Positions 35,111 through 46,990 of a stretch of 64,000 nt of DNA are shown piece after piece. The first letter of the stretch is position 1. Each line of letters begins with the position of its first letter. Both the position numbers and the translations under genes were made by a program. This stretch comes from Anisus vortex (lineage: Eukaryota > Mollusca > Gastropoda > Planorbidae): the NCBI GenBank assembly GCA_949126835.1, contig OX421494.1:4037201-4101200 (forward strand), written 5' to 3'. A model generated the notes under the pieces. That model was not told the origin of the DNA and ran no database searches. It worked only from the letters and a program-made list of their open reading frames with translations.

Positions 35111-38100
35111 TTATTCATCATCTTCTTCATCATCATCATCGTCATCACCTTTATCATCACCATCATCTTCTTCCTTTTAATGAAAAAAAAAAAAAAAACA
35201 TGAATAAAAATACCAATTACAAAACAATAATTGAATAGCAGTATCAGTAATCATAAACCAACAATACACTACCTCATCTTCTTCTTCATCATCATCTTCT
35301 TCTTCATCATCATCTTCTTCTTCATCATCATCCTCTTCTTCATCATCATCTGCCTCCATTTTTTCAGGTTCAGTTTTCTTTACGTCTGTAGGTGATAACA
35401 AAATAATTCAAGTACGATACAATTTGTGTGTGTGACATTTTTAACCACAAAATAAAAGTAGAAAAAAATTTAAAAAAGCAATTTGACTAAAATGTAACAC
35501 TGGATCTAAATGGAATGGATGATGTAAATTTCAACATGAAACTATAGGTATATCTTGCTGTCCACTTCCTTTCCCCTGGCCATTCTGCATGATTTGATGT
35601 ATACTTTTACACCACTCTCTCCCCCTTTCATGTCAATGCAGAAACCACTTAGCTACCTTCACTCTTTCCCCATCCAATACCCACACCTCTCAAACTGTAA
35701 CAGTTTAGATGTCTTTCATACCAGTTTGATAAACACTTCATAGGCTGCATTATTTATACACACCCAAAAAACTATTCTGAAAATCAAACTACCTTAAAAC
35801 TTTTTCTGTGAGCCCAGCAACCTTAAAAACCTATTCTGTAAACCCAACAATGTATCCTGTAAATCCAACAACCATAAGTTGTTTTTTTATAGACAAAATG
35901 TCTTATAAAAAATAATTTAATCTTACTTTAATTAAATGTACCAAGTGTTGTATATATAAAAAAAATTAATCAATACTGAATCTGAATAAATATGTTGTGT
36001 TCTGAAATACTTTGCATAAATAATAAAAAAGAAAAAATAGTAAAAAAAAAAAAAAAATGAAAAATTTTTCTACCAAAAAAATTATAAAAAAATTGTTATG
36101 TAAAAACTATAAAAAAATTGTTATGTAAAAACTATAAAAAAATTGTTATGTAAAAACTATAAAAAAATTGTTATGTAAAAACTATAAAAAAATTGTTATG
36201 TAAAAACTATAAAAAAATTGTTATGTAAAAACTATAAAAAAATTGTTATGTAAAAACTATAAAAAAATTGTTATGTAAAAACTATAAAAAAATTGTTATG
36301 TAAAAATTATAAAAAAATTGTTATGTAAAAACTATAAAAAAATTGTAATGTAAAAACTATAAAAAAATTGTTATGTAAAAACTATAAAAAAATTGTTATG
36401 TAAAAACTATAAAAAAATTGTTATGTAAAAACTATAAAAAAATTGTTATGTAAAAACTATAAAAAAATTGTTATGTAAAAACTATAAAAAAATTGTTATG
36501 TAAAAACTATAAGAAGTATTGGCATAAATTGACAGTTATATCAATTATATTCTATTAAGCTATCAACATCATTTCAAAAATTGACAGGTAATTCTTTTAA
36601 TTAATGTCTGTTACCGTTTGAAAAAACATAGAAAATATATTTTAGAAAATATATTTTAACATTTCTTTTTAGAAGTGGTCATGTTTTCAGACAATAAATA
36701 AAAAAATAGTTACATGTTATATATCAAATTAAAGAGAGTAAAATATAAATGTTAAATATAAAAGATCTAACAGTGTAATCTTGTACAGAATAAATGAATG
36801 ATGAAATAATCGGAAAGATTAGGTCCTAGTCGGACGTAGTTTATGACGCTTATTTAATTCACCGGTTTATTTTCCTGACTCGATGTAGTCTTAGACAGAT
36901 ATAATTATTTATTTGAATCTAAATTGTATTAAATTTGTGTCTATAACTATAATAAAATCAAAAAAGTTTGTATCACTTTATCGAACGTTGTATTAAAAAA
37001 AGCCTAGCAGACTTTGGAATGACCTTCACTTGAAAATCCAAAAACCCTAAAACATATTCCGTAAACACATTTTAACCTTTACTTTGAACAGAAGAACCTA
37101 CCGTATATACCCGCGTATAAGTCACTTTCTTTAGAGAAAATTTTGACAAAAAGTAGGGGTGCAACTTAAACACCCGACACTGTTTTTGAAAAGTTTACTC
37201 TGTCATAAAGTTTCCTACATAACCCCTATAGTTGATTGGAGTTATGTTTAATTATTAGGATATGCCTTTGTTTGATTATGTTTGCCTTATGCACGATAAA
37301 AACAATTTTTTTAGGAAAGTTTCCAAATGAGGGTGAATATTTAGTAACTTTTATGCGGTTAGGTAATCACCTTTCTTTGTCTTCTTTACTGCTTGTTTCT
37401 TTGTCTTCTTTTCTGCTTGTTTCTTTCTCTGCTCTGGATCAGGCTTTTTCCTGGCATACAGTACAACAAGAGTCATTCCCATTAGACTGGCCTCTTGTGT
37501 TTTGTCATGATATTCCTTTGCAAGTTGAGCAGTGGCAAACTTTATGAAAGCATAACTGGCAAGAAAGAAAATGTAAATTGTTTGTAAATAAATTATGCCG
37601 TCATCTACTAAATGTCAATCTAAAACTAAAGAAACATTTTTATTATACTATCAAAACTAATATAAAAAACTGACATACCCAAAAGCCTTTTTTTCTTTTT
37701 TTTTCATTGGCACAATTACTTCTTGAGCTTTAGGGAAAATTTTACGTAGATCAGATTCTGTAGCATCAGAATGGACACCAGCTATGTACAGTTTTAATGG
37801 ATCAATCTCTTCTGTACCTGTTTTAAATTTCCAAAAAATTAGCACAAACTGGTGTATTTATGTACATTAGCAGCAAAATACTAAACTACAACAATGTTTA
37901 CAAAGACTGTGCAAGTAAATACAAAACCTGAACATGGGTCTTATTATCAAACAAGTTACCTGCTTCTGATTTGGCTTTCTTGATTTTAAAAGCACTTTTT
38001 GGTCCCACATAGTCTACACTTAGCTTGTTTCCTTTAATAGAGGCAGCTGCCAAAACTGGGAAATTTTTCTCTGCTATTTCTTCACTTGCAAACTCGACAT

Positions 38101-41100
38101 ATGCATACCTGACCAAAATAAAAGCAATATCTATATATATTAAATGTGCCACTCAACAAGAAAGTAATGACGTCACTAGAAAACAAATTATAAACATACT
38201 TTACTAGTATTCTTGTCTAACTGGAATTAAATCTTACCCTAACCCCCCCTTCTTTTGGTTGAATTTGTTGACATTTATGCGCAATCTAACTAGCTTGATG
38301 TCACCGGAAAGGGCTTTTATTTCTTTGACAGAACACGATACTGGTAGATTTTTAACAAACAATGTCCTTGAATCATGATCTGCTGAAAAAATGAAAATAT
38401 TCAAATGTTAAGGATATAAAATTTATCTATGTTTTTTATTTAGCGCTTCTATCCTGCTATTAGTAGTATTAGCATGCTCAGTTCGTTCTAGTAGATTTTT
38501 ACATCCACTAGGCCCAAAACTCTGTCAGTTGGTTTTGGGTTGACAGTCCAATTAACCGCTGGACCACCCGGCTTCACAAACTTTTATTGCTAACAAATCG
38601 ACTATACAGTAATAACTCGTTTAAAACTATTTTAGAATGGCATTTTTATTATCAATTCAGTTTTATAAGCGCGCTGAGCATACTTTGTATTAGAATGGAT
38701 TGAGGCGTTATACAAATGACAGGTTTCACAAAATGGCCACCAAATGGTCAAAATTTTTTTAATATTTGAAAAAAAAAAAATTATATTTTTTTTTATATGT
38801 ACAAAATGTTTTTGTACTTTGTATATATATATATGTAATAAAAGTATCAGCAAAATCAATATTGTGAGCTTTTATTTTATTTTAGTGTTGTTTATTATAG
38901 TTCTTATGCAGTGTAACGTAACAAATCATACAGATCCCATTTCCCCTTATTTTGTACCTACTTGAAAAGCTTTAAATAAAATCATTAAAAAGCAAAATTA
39001 ACGTGATTTCTGGATGTTTTTCATTCATGCATGTTATATGCTATTTTGCAATGAAAGTTGTTACAGATGTTTATTTTTTATTATTAGTTTTTTTGTCGCC
39101 GCGTCTCGATATAAAAATAATTGAGTCATTGAAGATTTGTGTGTACATAACGAAAACTTGCTCGGTCATGAGAATCTTACGTTACACCAAAAAAGTTGAA
39201 TTGATATTTAATTAATTTTCAAATGCGCTTGGGTGAATTTTAAAATATAAATCCAATCGGATAGTCGTTTTTGTTCTATTTGACGCGTTTTTTTATTTAA
39301 TAACATTATTTTACCAGTGTGATACTGTTAAGTTTCCATTAGGGTTTCGTTACACCGCCGAGGACCGCACGCTCGGCCGTTATCGATAATTTACAGTAAA
39401 GTTCTAAGTTCTTGTATATGATTTTCATTAACATGGCAATATTATTAAATGTTTTAAAACTAAATTTACGTGAACAGTAATTGTTTAAACGTTAAAAAAA
39501 TATCTTTCCATGCTTTTCGCTAACACCACGTTTTAAGTACAAAATGGCCACCATGTTGTTTATTTTTCTTGTACCACATATCCTAGGCCTAATGACCTAA
39601 GGATGCAAAAGTATTAGTTTATTTGTGAAATTAATAACAAAACATTACACAAATGATATTTCAAGTATTATAAGTGTATTTTTCATAATAATATAAAAAA
39701 AACACAATATTGTATGTTTTTATAATATTTTGCAGCTGTTTAGTCTCGTGTATTTTTTTTGCGTGGGCAAAACTTTGACAGACGGAATTTCCTGATCTTA
39801 AAATTATTAATTATAAAACATTGGGAAGTCTACTGATTTTCTAGCCTTCATACTCGGATTCATCGTTTCCAGGCTTTAAAATGATATATAATACAGTGAC
39901 AAAGCTTAAAATATTCTATTTTTTTTTAACAAAGGGAACTTTAGAAATCCTTACTGTGAAACCTGCCAAATGGCCTTTTTATTATTATTATTAATAAAGT
40001 ACCGGTAACAATAATTGATTCAAAATATTTTGCTACAACGCTTATGGACCATTTTATTACCTTTTCGTTCACTATCATCTTGGTTCTGTGAGACTGTGGG
40101 TAAAAATTAAAAGTTTATATGTTATGTGATAAAATATGATTTACTTAAAAGTAGTCAAATGTTCAAAATGCTAATAGAACTACACAGTGCATAATACTTT
40201 ACCTGTGCTTTTTGTGGGTGTCTGTTTTTGAGCTTTTCCTTTAGGCTGCTGGGCTTTACCTGGTGATTTATCTTCTGGTGATGACACTTTCATTTTCTTG
40301 TTGGTAGGCTGAGCAAGATTATCGTCTTCATCCTCGACATCACTGTCCTCCTCTTCATCAACTTCCTTTTTTTCAGTCAATTCCTCTTTCTGGGGGGTTT
40401 TAGCCTTTGCCGCCCGTTTCTTCTTTGCAGAATTTTTAGCTGATTTAGGTGTATTTTTCTGTTGCTGCTGTGGAGTTTTTCCTTTCTGGGCAGATTTTTG
40501 TTGAGGCGTCGTAGGTGTTTTATTTTGTGGGGTAGAGAATGAAGCATTTTTAGAGTTTTTGGGTGTTGTTGCTTGTGGAGTAGAGATTTCATTTTTAGGG
40601 CTTTGAAGCTGTGCAGGTGAGGCGGATAATTTCCTTTTTCTGTTCTGTTGACCTAATAAAAATATATAAAAAATATATGAAAGTTAGTAAACATTTCTTG
40701 TATATTTTACATGCCAATCATTACCTTTTCTTTCAAAAAAAAAAGTTGAATATAAAGCATTTTGTGAAACCTGCCATAACAAAAAACAATTGTGCTGTTT
40801 TTTAGGTTTGAGTTCTTTTTTTTTTCATTCAAGACACAATTACAAGTAGGCCTATCAACTGCATCAATATTGAATAGTGTTTTTATGCTATTCTGCTGTT
40901 AATTTTTTTCATAGCGACTGTAACATTCACAAGGTTCCTGCACCAACTCAGAATTTCAGATTTTCAGTAGTAATAGTTTCTCAGGAGTAAACCTAAAATT
41001 TCAGGAGGTGCTGCAAAAACTAAATTTCACGTTGGCTCAATGGCTCTAATGCATAGAAACAAACATATTTTCAAGGGCATTGTGATGTGAAAGCTAACAA

Positions 41101-43288
41101 AATTTACCAGTAAGCTGAGCTCTTTATAAGTTATAAGTAGCAGACCAATGACAATGAAATTTCCCAAACTTTACATTTTTCATTATAAAATATTGGCCAA
41201 TCAGTTGAAAAGGCTCTATAACTATATTATAGCCTAGTAGAAGGCCTAAATAGTACTAATAACTAGCAAGCAGCAAGCCTAGTAGAAGGCCTAAACATAT
41301 TTCTAATGTAGGCCTATATTTATATGGCCTATAGGCCTACTAGATAATAGTGAGCAACAGGATAAGCTATGCTTATGCTATCGGATAGCCCTACGTATTT
41401 TTTTTTTAAATTTTTCAGTAGTTATTTTTACCCTAGCATTCCTATTTTGTTTTTCAATAGTCAGTTAAAAAGTAAAACAGGGTTTATAGTACAGAGATTT
41501 AGGCCTAGAGCTAAAAATGTGTCGCTTTCCAAGAAAATATTAGCCTACTTGATGTAAAAAAAGGTAATTCTTTACTTGCGTTAGCCCACAAGTTTTGGGG
41601 TGATAGTGGAACAATTTTCAAATATCCATGCCAAATCAAGTCCTGAAATGCCTTGCAAATGATAATTAGGCTTAGAAAAAAAAATAATTTCTAAACGCGA
41701 TTTTTTAGTTGTTTTTTTCTATTAATTTATTATAAACAACGCCATTTTGGCATTTATGCCTTGTGACTTCACTCACATGAGAAGAGTTACCATCCCTAAC
41801 CTATAATCCTATAAAACTAACCGATACTAACCATACGCTATTAAAATGAATGAAATTTTAATAGCGCTTGGTTAGTATCGAGTAGTTTATATAGGCTAAG
41901 GATGGAAACCCCTTGACGACAATGGCCTAAATAACGTTGTTTTATGCCATATTAATAGTAAAAAATCCCGAGAAAAAAAATTGCGCGACATTTAATGACT
42001 TGATTTGTCCGAATTCGGTATGGATCTTTAAAAATATTTCACAGAGAACCAAAAACTCGTGGGCTAAAGCAGGTAAAGAATTACCAAAAAAAAGTAAAAT
42101 TTTTCTAAACTAATGTGATTACCGGTAATCATTGATATAATGGCATTGCATCTGTAGTTATGTGTAGGCCTAGAGATTCGTGTTTTTTTAATATCAGATT
42201 GTTTTAGAAATCACAACATTTTCTTATGAAAATAAATTGTAATCTGACTTTGGCGGCCATGCTTTTACATCTACTTTCAAAGAGCTATTACTATTGTGTG
42301 TGGGGGGAGGGGGAGAGACAATTGTGTCCTTTTCAAATCTATATAGTATATAGTATCTATAGACAACATGCATTTGGGAACCATGCAAGAGTCATACAAA
42401 AAAACAACTGCTCTTCCCTTGTAATTTACAGAAGCTCCTTCTATAAAGAAGATTATTGTGTTCATTCTTTTCTTGCACAATAATAAAGTGAACCTATTTA
42501 ATTTAAGCATTTTATTCTTCTATAGTCTATAGGCAGTATAGGCCTACATGTTAGGCTATTATTTTAAAAACGGTATGCCTACAAAAGTCGGACATTTTAA
42601 AATATTCAAATAGGCCAAATCAGTCCTAAGCCTAAGCCTACCCTAATGACTAATGACCCTAATCACATTTATATATCATACTTTTATTCATCTTAAAAAA
42701 TGTTTAAAAAATCATGCAAGTACCTATTTCATAAACAATGACAAACTTATCTAGATCTAGATTATATCAAAATGTAACATTTAATGCCCTCTATGTCTAT
42801 GTATGACTCTATGACTTCATGATTCTATCTAGGAGATAGATCTAATGACACGAGACCTAGTTTCATTTTTGTTTAAATATAAATACTACCCTAGCCCTAG
42901 GCACTACTAATGACTAATGTTTTTAGTCCATACTCAGTAACTCAGCATAGTTGAGCATAGGCATAGGCCTACAGTCTACAGTGTAGGCTACACTAAAATT
43001 TTGAGATTGAGGTATGCCATGCCATGCGGTATAGGAGTATAGGCATAGATGCGGCATAGGTATCATATGTTTATTATTGATTAGGGCCTATATGATGAAA
43101 TGATGTCGTCATGTAATATAATAAAATATCTAATCTAGACTAGATAGATCTAGATCTAGGCCTAATAGTAATACTAATTTAATACATTTTATTAATCATT
43201 AATAATTAATCCATGCCTCCCCCTTGTTGTAATTAATTATATTATCTAATTAAAGAGAAATTCAAAACATTTTACCTTGAACAGTCAT
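35111..43288 (-). CDS. nucleolin-like RNA-binding protein, copy B, complete, 8 exons
   Basis: Minus-strand exons 43,276-43,288, 40,203-40,652, 38,238-38,382, 37,960-38,108, 37,679-37,817, 37,371-37,555, 35,273-35,385 and 35,111-35,173 join to 1,257 nt (418 aa) without a stop. Order: MTVQ; a Lys/Pro/Gln-rich basic region with TPQ motifs; an acidic patch (EVDEEEDSDVEDEDD); RRM1 about 160-232 (RNP2 LFVKNL 162-167, RNP1-like YAYVEF 204-209); RRM2 about 260-335 (LYIAGV 262-267, YAFIKF 300-305); a KK-rich segment to 360; and an acidic DDDEEE tail. Nucleolins bind pre-rRNA in the nucleolus, so a nucleolar role is likely but not shown. Unlike nucleolin it has two RRMs, no RGG region and a C-terminal acidic tail. 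Intron phases across both RRMs match the nucleolin gene at 51-59 kb. Intron 1 is about 2.6 kb. Confidence 0.87.
36085..36515 (+). repeat. 25-bp minisatellite, 17 units, copy B only
   Basis: The unit starts ATTGTTATGTAAAAACTATA and recurs every 25 bp from 36,092, almost without variation. It is in the same intron that holds the 51-bp array in copy A. Confidence 0.95.
37098..37355. mobile_element. CGTATATACCCGCGTATAAG-type dispersed repeat
   Basis: Unit A goes from AAGAACCTA directly into ATGTTGTATCA..., whereas unit B has CCGTATATACCCGCGTATAA and about 255 bp more before the shared GGTAATCACC. Sequences with this start are common dispersed repeats in animals. Ends not resolved. Confidence 0.45.
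38507..38577 (-). mobile_element. tRNA-like SINE fragment
   Basis: The minus strand GGGTGGTCCAGCGGTTAATT is A-box-like, and the tail GGGCCTAGTGGATG matches the fragment at 4,829-4,953. Located in intron 2 of copy B and absent from copy A. Confidence 0.4.
38620..40000. other. 1.4-kb block in intron 2 of copy B, absent from copy A
   Basis: AT-rich. It contains AAAATGGCCACCA twice (about 38,730 and 39,541) and TATAAGCGCGCTGAGCATAC, similar to the repeat near 62,860. No coding sequence, inverted ends or target duplication recognised. Confidence 0.4.
40932..41020. mobile_element. one end of a CAGGGTTCCTGCACC-type element
   Basis: CAAGGTTCCTGCACCAACTC followed by TTTCAGGAGG-type repeats matches the left end of the 32,733 element. 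No partner end is visible, so it is a truncated copy. It lies in an insertion specific to unit B. Confidence 0.6.
41356..42350. other. intron 1 of copy B, outside the duplicated unit
   Basis: No exon. About 41,480-41,550 is an inverted match (AGCTAAAAATGTGTCGCTTT) to 60,285-60,345 inside another repeat, so it is transposon-derived in part. Confidence 0.5.
42360..42600. repeat. inverted repeat partner of 49,345-49,490
   Basis: CATTTGGGAACCATGCAAGAGTCATACAAAA...TTCATTCTTTTCTTGCACAATAATAAAG...CCTACAAAAGTCGGACATTTT is the inverse of sequence at 49.35-49.49 kb. This copy has about 55 extra bp (42,415-42,470) that are a minus-strand LINE-tail fragment. Confidence 0.75.
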
Positions 43289-43400
43289 TTTCACTGCCTT
43301 TTGTATTTAAGGTTAAATATAAAAATGTAATATTCTATATGGTTTTTCTGCTGCTAATTCGTTGATATTATTTGCTCAACTACTTCCACACACGTTGCCG
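43276..43400 (-). promoter_or_regulatory. first exon and likely promoter region of copy B
   Basis: The ATG at 43,288 begins MTVQ and is followed by donor GTAAAATG. The plus-strand sequence to the right (5-prime UTR and promoter on the minus strand) shows no clear TATA box. A TSS cannot be placed from sequence. Confidence 0.4.
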
Positions 43401-43832
43401 ATGAGAGCACGTTGCTTTTACACTGTGATTTTTTTTTAAGTGTTGTATGCTCGATTATAATGTACTAGCTAAAGAAAAGATTTTTAATTATTCGATTAGA
43501 TTCTTATTTTGTTAAAAAAAATTTGCAGGTTACACTAAACTAATTATAATCTTAATATATTCTATTAATTTTTTTAATAGTTTTTTTAATCTTATTTATT
43601 CATTTTTCTTCATTTGTCCAATAAAAATAAAGATTAGTCTATATGCGAACCTATTGTGAAATTATTGATTACTTATTACTAAGTACGTTTGTTCAGCAAC
43701 CACTGGACACTGAGCCCATAGTATGTAGGCCAGTGAATGCGTTATGAAACAGTCTATGAGCTAATAATTTATTTTATTAACAGACACATTAATAATTCAT
43801 CATTTTATATTTTAGAAAATTATTTAACAATA

Positions 43833-43930
43833 TAGATGCAGAACTACAATCGGACCACCGATGAGCGTAGGGCGCAAAAATCTTCTTTATAGAAGAAGCA
43901 TCTGTAGGCCTAATAATAATATAATAGTCT
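43833..43930 (+). mobile_element. orphan LINE tail
   Basis: ATCGGACCACCGATGAGCGT...CTTCTTTATAGAAGAAGC, the LINE 3-prime UTR without coding sequence, upstream of copy B. Confidence 0.7.
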
Positions 43931-44090
43931 AATAGACTAAGATAAGATTGTTTTCGGCAGTCAAAAACACAACAGTAACAGCCATAAAATTGTCAACGAC
44001 AACCATCATATCGTATATTAATTAATATTATAATATGTTACAGACTTAGATCATAATATAATATAATCTAGCATAATATGTTACAGACTT

Positions 44091-44521
44091 AAATCATCTA
44101 GACAAACTTAATGCACTGTGCCCACACCAACAGGAAAAACAGATCATTTGAAACTCATTTAATAGGTTCAATAGAAGACTTGTCTAATGGATTAGATAAT
44201 AACAACCAAATATATGCTATATTACTAGATTTTTCAAAAGCATTTGATAAAGTTCATCATTCTAGTCTTCTAAAAAAACTTAAATACTTTGGTATCTCTG
44301 GTCCCTTACATCAGTGGATTCAGGACTTTCTTATAGTATAGGCAGAGATCAAACAGTGATAATAAATGGCTGTATAAGTCATCACCAATAACTGTAAACT
44401 CTGGAGTTCCACAGGGAACTGTTCTAGGGCTAAGGGCCCCTACTATTTCTAATTTATATTAATGATCTACTAAATTGCATTAACACAGGAACAAAAGTAA
44501 GATTATTTGCCGATGATTGCA
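44091..44521 (+). mobile_element. LINE reverse-transcriptase fragment, first of two head-to-tail pieces
   Basis: Encodes LDKLNALCPHQ..., AILLDFSKAFDKVHHSSLLK, GPLHQWIQDFLI, GVPQGTVLG (frame broken) and reaches FADDC before joining the next piece. An extra TATA near 44,340 and other changes break the frame. Confidence 0.85.
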
Positions 44522-45324
44522 TAAATCTGACCCCGGTAATTATAGACCAGTTTCTCTAACCAGCATAACATGTAAATTACTTGAACATATTATATATAGT
44601 AGTATAGTAAATCATCTAGGCAAACTTAATGCACTGTGCCCACACCAACATGGCTTTAGGAAAAATAGATCATGTGAGACTCAATTAATAGGCCTAATAG
44701 ATGACTTGTCAAAGGGATTAGATAATAACAACCAAATTGATGCTATATTACTAGATTTTTCAAAAGCATTTGATAAAGTTCATCATTCTAGTCTACTAAA
44801 AAAACTTAAATATTTTGGCATATCTGGTCCCTTACATCAGTGGATTCAGGACTTTCTTATAGGCAGAGAACAAACAGTGATAATAAATGGCTCTAAGTCA
44901 TCACCAATAACTGTAAACTCAGGAGTTCCACAAGGAACTGTTCTAGGACCCCTACTATTTCTAATTTATATTAATGATCTGCCAAATTGCATCAACACAG
45001 GAACAAAAGTAAGATTATTTGCCGATGATTGCATAATTTATAGAATAATAAAGACAGGAAAAGATAGTGAACTCCTACAAAAAGACCTAGATGAACTACA
45101 AAAATGGGAATCAAACTGGAGTATGTCTTTTCACCCAGAAAAATGCCAACTAATAAGGGTATCCAAGAAAAAGAAACAAATAATAGCAAACTACTTCATT
45201 CATGGTAAAGAACTAACTCAAACTAACGATGCTAAGTATCTAGGAGTAATAATAAATGATAAGTTATCTTGGAACCCTCATATTGATGAAGTAATAAAAA
45301 AATCAAACAAAACTTTAGGATTCA

Positions 45325-46413
45325 TGTAGGTCGGTGACTTAAATTAAAAGTGTGATTAATTGCTTTGTGCTGTATGAGTGGTCTGTTTTGAATGTGTTTC
45401 TGTGCTCTAAGCGTGTTATGATTTGTGAGAATGTAAGTAATATACTTTTAATGTAAATATATTTTATTATTTGTAATATAGATATAGACTTGGGGGACTG
45501 TTTGGTATAAAAATGATGTATGTAAATATTGTTTTGTATTTTGTGAAAGCCCTGAAACGAGGTTAAGCTTAAGCGGCTAGGCCTTGCGTCATTTTTCGGA
45601 ATTCTTTTTCTGATTATTTTAAATTGGGATTTCGTTAGTGTAGTTTAATTAAAGTAATAGGTAGAATTTTTATTGTAGTTTAATTTAATATAGGGTTGTA
45701 CATAAGGTAGATTTGTAGATATTTAGCAATTAGAGATTTAGAATAAGGATTAGCACTTTAGTCAACAGGAAATAGTCATTTTGAAATTAGTTAGAGCGAG
45801 AGGTAGAGTTGTCATCAGTTACGTTCGGTCAGCGTCTATAAATAGAACAATTAATCAATCACTTCCGTCTGAAATGGCCCATTTTGTGGAAGACCAGTGG
45901 TCAGATTATGGCGTAGTTGTGTGTGGCTTGTTCGGATATGACGTCGTAATGTCGGCCTATGTTGGTTTTTAGTGGGGAGTTGAAGTTAGTTTTTTAGTGG
46001 GGAGTTGAAGTTAGTTTTTTAGTGGGGAGTTTAAGTTTGGTTATTATTTGTGAGGGTTTACAGTATGTTTAGAGTTTAGATAGTATAGGTTTATTGTTGG
46101 GGTTTAATTTGTTTTTTTATGATTTTTATGTTCCCTTTAATGGGACGAGTGAATTTTCCATGAATAAACAGTAATTTGTAATTTGAATATGATTTTAGTG
46201 TTTTATGTTTAGTGTTCAGTGTTGTTGGTCTGTTTAGATTGTAATAATCCTTCTGTCCCAACGGAAGTGTCACGGAAGCCCAAAGTCCCCTCGTGCCCTA
46301 GTTTAGATGTATTTAGTAAATGATTGCTGTCCTTTACCCACAACCCTCTTTAATTAGTAGTAACCATGAAATATGTAAATATAACCGCCCTCCCCTCGCC
46401 CCACCCTGTTACA
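45325..46413 (+). mobile_element. 1,089-bp insertion with LTR features (probable solo LTR)
   Basis: It begins TGTAGG and ends TTACA, with TG...CA and a 4-bp TGTA/TACA inverted end. The target TTCA is duplicated at 45,321-45,324 and 46,414-46,417. The LINE at 28,170 shows the uninterrupted GGATTCATAAAAAGG. Inside are a TATA-like CTATAAATAG (about 45,836) and AATAAA (about 46,163). No gag or pol is seen. A Gypsy- or BEL-type solo LTR fits best; a non-autonomous element of another class is possible. Confidence 0.78.
45971..46045 (+). repeat. 25-bp triplicate in the LTR-like insertion
   Basis: AGTGGGGAGTTGAAGTTAGT recurs at 45,971, 45,996 and 46,021. It lies between the TATA-like site and AATAAA. 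Confidence 0.85.
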
Positions 46414-46990
46414 TTCATAAAAAGGAACTTTTACAAATGTAATAAGAACATAAAACTAAAATGCTATCTTACATTAGTTAGGCCTATACTAGAATATGCA
46501 GCATCTGTATGGGACCCATCAACTAAAGAAAACATTAAAAAATTAGAACAAATTCAAAAAAGAGCTGCAAGGTTCATAACTAGCGAATATTCCCAATTAA
46601 CAAGAGTAACACCATTAGTCAAATCATTAAACCTAGAAACACTAGAAGACAGAAGGGCAAAGAGTAAAGTAGTAATAATACATAAGGCATTAAACTCTAA
46701 TTTAGAAATACAACACAATAACAATCTGTTGCAAATCTCAGATAAACATAAAGATAGAAACACTTTCCTTGTCCCTTATGCGAGAACAAATGCATATAAG
46801 TACTCTTTCTTCCCGAGTGGCATTCGGGCATGGAATGGGTTGCCTGAACAAACCAGGAAAACCAGTAACTTAACATCATTTAAAACATTAATAAAAATGC
46901 AAGACTAGACTCGGACCATGGATGAGCGTAGGACGCAATAATCTTCTTTATAGAAGGAGCGTCTGCAACGCATAATTGATAAGATAAGCC

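Larger units (their letters stand above)
25248..41355 (+). repeat. tandem duplication, unit B (expanded by insertions)
   Basis: Second copy of the unit described at 17,822. Main additions relative to A are 25.30-28.84 kb (including a LINE), 29.55-32.08 kb (hAT element), 32,733-34,699 (TIR element), 35.88-37.02 kb (25-bp array and flanks), 37.10-37.36 kb, two blocks at 38.43-38.57 and 38.62-40.00 kb, and 40.76-41.21 kb. Homology ends after TAGATAATAGTGAG. Confidence 0.83.
44522..46990 (+). mobile_element. LINE reverse transcriptase, split by the insertion at 45,325-46,413
   Basis: The reading frame from KSDPGNYRPVSLTS runs through ILLDFSKAFDK, VPQGTVLGPLLF and FADDCIIYR to KTLGF (45,324). It resumes at FIKRNFYKCNK (46,414) and continues to TLIKMQD and a stop at 46,908. 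The GACTCGGACCATGG tail follows. Apart from the insertion the frame is open over about 430 codons. Compared with the 27-kb copy it lacks frameshifts, so it may be younger. Its 5-prime end is fused at AAATCTGA to another LINE fragment. Confidence 0.87.

Noticed and set aside
35177..35401. 74-codon DDDEEE frame as an independent acidic protein
   Set aside because: It is exon 7 of copy B read through its donor site; the splice sites place it in the 418-aa gene.
45781..45972. Small open frame in the LTR-like insertion
   Set aside because: No recognisable gag, pol or env motif; it spans the presumed TATA region, so coding is unlikely.
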